From NCBI GenBank assembly GCA_031404455.1, contig JANNHP010000148.1, positions 1 through 10,719 of the forward strand: a stretch of DNA of 10,719 bases, written 5' to 3'. The DNA comes from JANNHP01 sp031404455 (GTDB taxonomy: Bacteria > Planctomycetota > JAJSAM01 > JAJVHW01). Positions 5,755 through 10,719 of this stretch are shown piece after piece. The first letter of the stretch is position 1, and every line of letters begins with the position of its first letter. Made by a program: the position numbers and the translations under genes. The notes under the pieces were generated by a model, which was not told where the DNA came from, ran no database searches, and saw only the letters and a list, made by a program, of their open reading frames with translations.

Positions 5755-6753
5755 ATGAAGCCCAGGCACTGCCTCGTTCTCGTGCTCACGTCGGCTCTCG
5801 CGATCGGCTGCGCCGCGGCCCGCGCGCAGGAAGGCGGCCAGGACGGTGGCACGGGCAATCCCCCGCCGGGACAGCCGCCCGCTCCCGCCCCGGAGACGCG
5901 CGAACGGAGACGGCCTCCGCAGGAGGAGGACGCGCTGCGCCGCTCGATCGAGCAGCAGATTCGCGACGCTGAGGACCAAGTCGTCGAGGCTGAGGCGCGC
6001 GTGGCGAAGCTGAAGACCGACGGTCTCGGTGAGAAGAGCGAGCAACTCGTCGCGGCGCAGCGAGATCTCGAGGTGCTCCGCGTGCGAGTGAAGCGATTCC
6101 GGGAGCGCATCGAGCAGATCGCGGCCGAGGGGCCGCGTCCCGGGCGCGGTGATCGCGGCGGCGGTCGCGGCGGTCCCGACGACGAGATGAAGCGCGAGAT
6201 GGAGCGGATGCGCGGCCTCCCGTACGCCGGTGGCCCGCGCGTCCTCGGACCGAACCCCCACGACGCGAGGCTCCGCGCGGAGCACCTTCGCGAGCTGGCG
6301 AGCGGGTCTCTCGTCTCGCTGTCGGTCGAGAAGCGCCTCGAGATGCTCGAGCGCGCCGTCCGCGAGATGCGCGAGATGTTCGAGCGGCACAACGTGCCGC
6401 CCGAGGCGCGCGAACGCGCCGAGCGCGAGATGCGCGACCGCCGCGACGGTCCGCCGACGGGACGGCACGAGGGTCCGCGCGACGGTCAGGGTCCGCGCGG
6501 GTTCGGCGGACCCGACACGCGTCCGGGCGCCGACCGTCCGCCGGAGTCCTCCGACCGTCCGCCCGTCCCGTGTCCGGCGATGCCACGCTTCGAGATGAAC
6601 CAGGCGGAAGTCGAGAAGCTGCGCGCGGCGATGGAAGAGCAGATGCGCGCGGCCCACGAGCAGATGGCGGCGATGAAAAAGCAGCTCGCCGATGCGCAGG
6701 AAGCGCTGAAGAAGGCGATGGCCGAGATCGACGAGCTGAAGTCGAAGAAGTAG
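5755..6753 (+). CDS. Secreted coiled-coil protein, possible envelope partner of the two-component system
   Basis: A 332-residue exported protein with no family I recognise. Residues 1-24 are a signal peptide; SALAIGC offers a lipobox-like Cys19, otherwise cleavage is after ARA. A Gly/Pro-rich linker (27-56) leads to a charged coiled coil at about 57-123, a second helical block at 143-230 rich in Glu, Arg and Met, a low-complexity PRDG-type linker (231-272), and a final coiled coil (280-332, rich in AAMEEQM-type heptads) ending in Lys. The ATG at 5755 has GGAGG (5742-5746) 8 bases upstream. It begins 30 bases after the regulator stop in the same direction, so it is probably cotranscribed. The layout recalls periplasmic helical proteins that feed back on sensor kinases (CpxP, ZraP), but no LTxxQ motif is visible, so that role is only an analogy. 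Confidence 0.85.
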   Translation: MKPRHCLVLVLTSALAIGCAAARAQEGGQDGGTGNPPPGQPPAPAPETRERRRPPQEEDALRRSIEQQIRDAEDQVVEAEARVAKLKTDGLGEKSEQLVAAQRDLEVLRVRVKRFRERIEQIAAEGPRPGRGDRGGGRGGPDDEMKREMERMRGLPYAGGPRVLGPNPHDARLRAEHLRELASGSLVSLSVEKRLEMLERAVREMREMFERHNVPPEARERAEREMRDRRDGPPTGRHEGPRDGQGPRGFGGPDTRPGADRPPESSDRPPVPCPAMPRFEMNQAEVEKLRAAMEEQMRAAHEQMAAMKKQLADAQEALKKAMAEIDELKSKK

Positions 6754-6789
6754 GCGCCGCTGCGGTCGATTCAACGCAAGTCGAACCCA

Positions 6790-6893
6790 CTCTCGGTAGG
6801 GGCGGACCCCCGTGTCCGCCCTGGTCTATTCCGGAAGACGGTTCGTACCGGGATCCGTGCTGGGCGGACACGGGGGTCCGCCCCTACCGAGAG
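6790..6893. repeat. GTAG-headed REPIN-like inverted repeat 2
   Basis: Arms 6790-6821 and 6862-6893 are perfect 32-base reverse complements around a 40-base spacer. Each arm contains GTAG followed by its own hairpin: GGGCGGAC (6800-6807) pairs with GTCCGCCC (6814-6821). The design is the same as the repeat at 2679-2756 but the palindrome sequence is different, so it is a second family. It lies in the 178-base gap between the convergent coiled-coil gene and the secreted-protein operon, where it could act as a two-way transcript end. The rest of that gap shows nothing else I can support. With no mismatch in 32 bases, the element looks either recent or maintained. Confidence 0.88.
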
Positions 6894-6931
6894 CTTCCAC
6901 CCGTTGCGCCGCGATCGAACCGTGTCCCCGC

Positions 6932-9265
6932 CTACCGCCTGAGCGCGAAGCCGACGAGCATCCCGGACCCGCCGCGCAGCAGATAGACGCCGACGTCGCC
7001 CTTGGGGATCGCGGCACCGGTGACGCCGAGGGCGTTGATCGCGAGCCGCCCGTCGGACGAGAAGCTCCACGCCTTCGGCAGGGACTGGGAGTACGGGGTC
7101 GTCGTCGTCGAGGGATCGAAGCTGCTCGCCGTGTAGCCGGTCAGGACGAGGGTTCCGTCGGACGAGTACGAGCGGTCGTCCACCAGCTCCGACGTCGCCG
7201 TCTGCGAACGCCAGGAGAGACCGAGCTCGTCGTCCGCGACCGGGCCCTCGAAGACGTCGATCCCGCCCGAGACCTCGAAGAGCTGACCGGCGATCTTCGC
7301 CGCCGACGCCTTGACGGACTGGCGCACGAGGATGACGAGACCCACCTGCGCGTCCGAGGGACCGCCGCCGAGATCCATGTTGCTGACCGCGGCGAGCAGC
7401 ACGTCGCCGTCGAGGACGACGTCGAACCCGATCGGCGGGGATTCGCGCCCGTTGGCGAGCCGCAGGATCGGGATGTAGTCCGGGTCGATCTCGAGCGTCC
7501 CCGTCACCTTCGACGGACCGGTCGTCGACGTCCGCCAGATCCCGCCCGGGAAGCGCGTCGTCCTCTCGACCGCGCCCGCGAACTGGAACGTGACCCCGCC
7601 CGTCCCCGAGATCGTGGCCGTGCCCGTGTTCGCCGCACACGTGAACGCGCGGTCCGTGTCGCCGGCGCCATTCGGCTCCGCTTTGAACTCCCACACGAAC
7701 GCGTGCCAGCGTCCAGCGAGCGCGTTCAGTGTGGGATTGCCCTGCGGCCGGCGGAAGAGCGCCAGGTTCCGGTGGACGATCGACGGCGGCTGCTCGAGGA
7801 CGAGCGCGTCGTCGCGGCGGCCGCGCCGGATCGTCCCGCGCGGGGAGCCGCCGTCGTCGGTCAGTGCGATCGTGGCGTCGTCGACGAGCGAGGTCAGACC
7901 GCTCGTGCCGTCGCCGCCGAAGCTGACGTAGGCGTAACCCCGGATGTTGTCGACGTTCGGCGGACCGAAGTAGAGCTCGACGGAACTGAGGAAGTTGTCG
8001 TACCTGCCGTTCTTCAGGTCGACGATCCCGGTCGTCACCGACACCTGGCCCGCGAGGCCCATCTGCGGCGAACCGCCGACGCCGAGCGCCACGTAGATTC
8101 CCTCGGGCGCGACCCGCGGTCCGGTCGTCGCCGCCATGAACGTGGAGAAGTGCGACGTCGTGAAGGTCACGGTGCCGGCGCCGAACGTGTACGGGCCGGG
8201 GACGGCCGTCACGACGCCGTTCGCGTCGCGCACGTAGACGACGAGCGAGTTCGTGTCGACGGGGAACTGGTTCGCGTCGAAAGGGATCGTCACGGTCGCC
8301 GGGTGCGCGGGATCGAACTCGGTCCCGCTCGGGCCGAACTCGACCGCGGGGCCCGCCGCGTGCGCGCCGCCCGGCGGCACGTACGGCTCCGACTCCGCGA
8401 CGAAGATGCTCGTCGACTGGCCGAGCGAGTCGGGCGGCACCGAGACCGACGACCCCGCGATCGGCGAGCCGGGGTCGGTCACACCGACCTCCCCGCCCGT
8501 GCCGGGATCGATGACAGCGCCGTAGACCGACGAGCCGCCGCTGAAGGCGCCGCCGAGCGCGCTGTCGCGGATGTCGATCGAGTGCTTCGGCGGCTTCGGC
8601 GCCGCGATCTTCACCGAGATCTTGAAGGCGCCGTCGGCCGCGTCGCTCCTGAACCGCACGTTCCAGTCGCCGCGCGACGGCAGCGCGACCGGGCCGGCCT
8701 TGGCACCGCCGGCAAGCGCCACGGTCGCCGCCGACGGCCCCTCGAGCGCGAGGAGGTGCGGGACGAACGCGGACCCCGGTGCCGCGGCGAGCGTCACCGT
8801 CACCGCGGAGCCCGCGGGCGCCGCGAACGGAAAGAGCGTCTCTCCCGCCGACGTGCCCGTTCCGCTGAAAGCCTTCTGCGCGGCCCAGCTCACGGCGAAC
8901 TGGTAGTCGCCGTCCTTCACGGCATCGCCGAGCACCGAGACCTTGTAGGTCCCGCTGACGTCCGCGACGAACGGCGCGAGCGCCGCGCCGCGGCCCTTCG
9001 CCGTCACGATCGCGCCCGCGACCGGGAGATCGTCGAGCGTCACCTCGAGCGTGGGCACGGGACCCGTCTTCTGCGTGGACTTGACGGACGCCTTGAGCGT
9101 CGTGCCCTTCACGAGATTGCAGAGGATCGACTCGCGCTCGACCGCCGGACGGATCGTGCCGAGCACCTTGTCCTTGCCCTGGACCTCGAACAGGACGCTC
9201 TCGTCGGCGTGCGCGGGGAACGCGAACGCGAGGCAGACGAGTGCGGCGATCGTGAGCGCGCGCAT
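6932..9265 (-). CDS. Secreted beta-rich protein with ZU5-like module (paralogue A)
   Basis: A 777-residue exported protein of unknown function. Residues 1-20 are a signal peptide (cleavage after PAHA). Residues 22-222 hold two similar beta-sandwich stretches, each ending in a Gly-x-aromatic-x-Val strand pattern (GTYKVSVLG... YQFAVSW; GDWNVRFRS... FKISVKI), like pre-peptidase C-terminal domains. Residues about 270-380 form a ZU5-like module: SVSVPPDSL, AVEFGPSGTEFDP, ATVTIPFDANQFP and FTTSHFSTF. Residues 385-777 are a long beta-rich region with LAGRWHAFVWEF and VLDGDVLL motifs, ending in LRR. The ATG at 9265 was chosen because it carries the signal peptide and shares its A with the stop of the upstream gene (TGATG); the frame is open much further upstream but without coding character. 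It is probably a surface or periplasmic adhesion or structural protein; this is not proven. Confidence 0.85.
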   Translation of the reverse strand: MRALTIAALVCLAFAFPAHADESVLFEVQGKDKVLGTIRPAVERESILCNLVKGTTLKASVKSTQKTGPVPTLEVTLDDLPVAGAIVTAKGRGAALAPFVADVSGTYKVSVLGDAVKDGDYQFAVSWAAQKAFSGTGTSAGETLFPFAAPAGSAVTVTLAAAPGSAFVPHLLALEGPSAATVALAGGAKAGPVALPSRGDWNVRFRSDAADGAFKISVKIAAPKPPKHSIDIRDSALGGAFSGGSSVYGAVIDPGTGGEVGVTDPGSPIAGSSVSVPPDSLGQSTSIFVAESEPYVPPGGAHAAGPAVEFGPSGTEFDPAHPATVTIPFDANQFPVDTNSLVVYVRDANGVVTAVPGPYTFGAGTVTFTTSHFSTFMAATTGPRVAPEGIYVALGVGGSPQMGLAGQVSVTTGIVDLKNGRYDNFLSSVELYFGPPNVDNIRGYAYVSFGGDGTSGLTSLVDDATIALTDDGGSPRGTIRRGRRDDALVLEQPPSIVHRNLALFRRPQGNPTLNALAGRWHAFVWEFKAEPNGAGDTDRAFTCAANTGTATISGTGGVTFQFAGAVERTTRFPGGIWRTSTTGPSKVTGTLEIDPDYIPILRLANGRESPPIGFDVVLDGDVLLAAVSNMDLGGGPSDAQVGLVILVRQSVKASAAKIAGQLFEVSGGIDVFEGPVADDELGLSWRSQTATSELVDDRSYSSDGTLVLTGYTASSFDPSTTTTPYSQSLPKAWSFSSDGRLAINALGVTGAAIPKGDVGVYLLRGGSGMLVGFALRR

Positions 9266-10719
9266 CACTTCCCAGTCGCGACCGAAATCGGCCCGCCGAA
9301 CAGGATCGAGAAGAGCCTCCCGTCGAACTGCGCCCGAATGAAGAGCTCGCCGCTGCGCGAGAAGGCGCCCACCGCTCCCGCGTCGTCCGTGAGCCAGCCG
9401 TCGGACCGCAGCGCGAAGCGCCCCGAGAACGAAGGGACCGGCTCGTTGAACACGCGAACCGGCTCGCCGAGCCCGTCGTGCGTGACGGTGTCCTCGAAGC
9501 CAGAGACGCTGAGGGCCCCCGTCTTCGAGATCGACGCCGTGAGGTTCGAGTAGCGGAGTTCGACGCCCTGGACGGACGCCGGACCGCGGTCCTCGGTCTC
9601 GACCTCCTGGCCCGACACGATGTAGTTGCCGGCCACGCCCGCGATCGTGGCGGAGGACGACGCGCGGACGAGAATGAAGAGATCCGCCTCGTTGCCGTCG
9701 GAGGAAGTCTGCGCGAACGACGAGGGCCGGCCGACCAGCACGTCGCCGTCGAGCACGGCCGTGAGCCGGATCGTCCTCCCGTCCTCGGCGTTGATGAGAT
9801 TGACCGAGACGACGTCGTTGTCCTCCACGGTCCAGGTCAGCCCGGTCGGCGGAGGGGACTCCACGAACGCCCACGCGCCGAAGGGGAAGACGGTGTCGGC
9901 CTCGAAGCTCCGGAAGCTCGCGAACGACGTCGTCCCGTCGGGCTTCAGCGTGATCGTGCCGGAATCGGCGTCGAGGCCGATGGAGACGTTCGTCGGCGGC
10001 TGACCGTTCTGGGTCCGTCCATCGACGCCGAAGTGGAAGACGTGCCACTTCCCCGCGATCGTCGTCATCGTGGGGTCGCCGCCCGCGACGCGCAGCGCCA
10101 CGAGCGGGATCCCGTCGCCGACGAGCACGTTCCCGCTCGGGCTGCGGCGGAGGGTGGCGACCGGGTTCGCGGGATCCTGCGGGTCGATCACGGAGACGCG
10201 TCCGTCGCCGGAGACCGTGATGTCGTAGCCCGCACCGTCGAAGGTCTGCTGCAGGTTCGCGGCGGCGCCCATGCCGGGCACGTTGTCCCAGGCGACTCGC
10301 GCTTCGTCGATCGAGAGGAAAGCCGTCGAGCCCTGCGCGTCGAACCGGTTGAGGCCGAAGCCGAGGACACCGGAGAAGTTCGAGTTCGCGTCGCCGGCCA
10401 GCTCGATCATCAGGAACCTGCCGACGAGCGGCGGCGTGCCGCTGCCCGTCGCCTGGTAGGTGGAGAAGTGCGAGGTCGTGAACGACACCGTGTTCCCGTT
10501 GAAGACGTACGGCGGCGGCACCTCGGTCGTCGCGCCGCCGGCGGCGCGCACGTAGATCCGGAGCGAGGACGTGCCGTTCGGGAAGAAGCTCGGGTCGAAC
10601 GGGATCGTGATCGTCGCCTGCTTCGACGGGTCGCTGCCCGTGGGGTCGAAGACCGTGCCCTCGGGACCGAACTCCACCGCGGGTCCGGCGCCGAACGAGC
10701 CGCCGCCGGGCGAGAGCGG
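9265..10719 (-). CDS. Secreted beta-rich protein with ZU5-like module (paralogue B), N-terminus missing
   Basis: The C-terminal 484 residues of a gene that continues past the right edge; the frame is open to the last base (PLSPGGGSFGAGPAVEF). It is a paralogue of the downstream gene. AGPAVEFGPEGTVFDP matches AGPAVEFGPSGTEFDP there, followed by ATITIPFDPSFFP, FTTSHFSTY, IAGKWHVFHF, VLDGDVLVG, LFILVR and a closing beta-rich part ending VATGK. A ZU5-like module covers the first ~95 visible residues and the rest is an unrecognised beta domain. A start at GTG 10677 is unlikely because homology to the paralogue extends upstream of it. The stop (9267-9265) overlaps the next start, so both are one operon with coupled translation. 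The function is unknown; export is inferred from the paralogue, since its own signal peptide is outside the window. Confidence 0.85.
   Translation of the reverse strand, partial: PLSPGGGSFGAGPAVEFGPEGTVFDPTGSDPSKQATITIPFDPSFFPNGTSSLRIYVRAAGGATTEVPPPYVFNGNTVSFTTSHFSTYQATGSGTPPLVGRFLMIELAGDANSNFSGVLGFGLNRFDAQGSTAFLSIDEARVAWDNVPGMGAAANLQQTFDGAGYDITVSGDGRVSVIDPQDPANPVATLRRSPSGNVLVGDGIPLVALRVAGGDPTMTTIAGKWHVFHFGVDGRTQNGQPPTNVSIGLDADSGTITLKPDGTTSFASFRSFEADTVFPFGAWAFVESPPPTGLTWTVEDNDVVSVNLINAEDGRTIRLTAVLDGDVLVGRPSSFAQTSSDGNEADLFILVRASSSATIAGVAGNYIVSGQEVETEDRGPASVQGVELRYSNLTASISKTGALSVSGFEDTVTHDGLGEPVRVFNEPVPSFSGRFALRSDGWLTDDAGAVGAFSRSGELFIRAQFDGRLFSILFGGPISVATGK

Noticed and set aside
6812..9553. 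Very long open frame on the plus strand (over 900 codons) across the secreted-protein genes
   Set aside because: It is antisense to paralogue A, which has a signal peptide, ZU5-like motifs and a coupled start. The plus-strand translation is extremely Arg/Asp/Glu-rich with no fold or motif, as expected for the antisense of GC-rich codons.
9266..10048. Upstream in-frame extension of paralogue A on the minus strand
   Set aside because: The frame stays open but overlaps paralogue B in another frame and is Arg-rich nonsense. The true start is the ATG at 9265, with a signal peptide and stop/start coupling.

Overview
The window is very GC-rich, densely coded chromosomal DNA from a Gram-negative-type bacterium. 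Evidence for an outer envelope is two to three proteins with lipobox-like signals, an SCO-type copper protein and secreted beta-rich proteins. Shine-Dalgarno sites (GGAGG-like) are readable at most starts. The mix of a deiodinase-like selenoprotein and large secreted beta-sandwich/ZU5-like proteins would fit a planctomycete or a similar poorly cultured phylum, but that is inference and nothing here fixes the taxon. No rRNA, tRNA, CRISPR array or transposase gene was seen. The largest stretch without a gene is 247 bases (2620-2866), and it holds a REPIN-like repeat.

Left part (1-2619). A truncated secreted protein gene on the minus strand (1-228) diverges from an orphan ModA-like molybdate-binding lipoprotein gene (420-1241). 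Convergent to modA is a minus-strand gene (1249-1899) for a deiodinase-like thioredoxin-fold protein. Its catalytic position is an in-frame TGA at 1642-1644, so it reads as a selenoprotein, and hairpins that could be a bacterial SECIS lie directly downstream. Divergent from it is an SCO1/SenC-family gene (2014-2619), so two thioredoxin-fold envelope proteins share one 114-base intergenic region.

Middle part (2620-6931). A GTAG-headed inverted repeat (2679-2756) precedes a two-component system: a sensor kinase with a large unrecognised extracytoplasmic region (2867-4987), then an OmpR/PhoB-type regulator (4984-5724), overlapping by 4 bases. The junction is overwritten by a three-copy repeat (4852-5011). 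This repeat encodes an abnormal tail on the kinase and supplies the start codon and first residues of the regulator. A secreted coiled-coil protein (5755-6753) follows in the same direction. The intergenic space after it (6754-6931) carries a second GTAG-headed inverted repeat with perfect 32-base arms.

Right part (6932-10719). Two tandem minus-strand genes encode secreted, beta-rich paralogues with a ZU5-like module. They are coupled by a TGATG stop/start overlap, and the upstream one runs off the window. Their function is unknown.

The strongest signals for a second look are the selenocysteine codon with its candidate SECIS, and the repeat that has remodelled the kinase/regulator junction.
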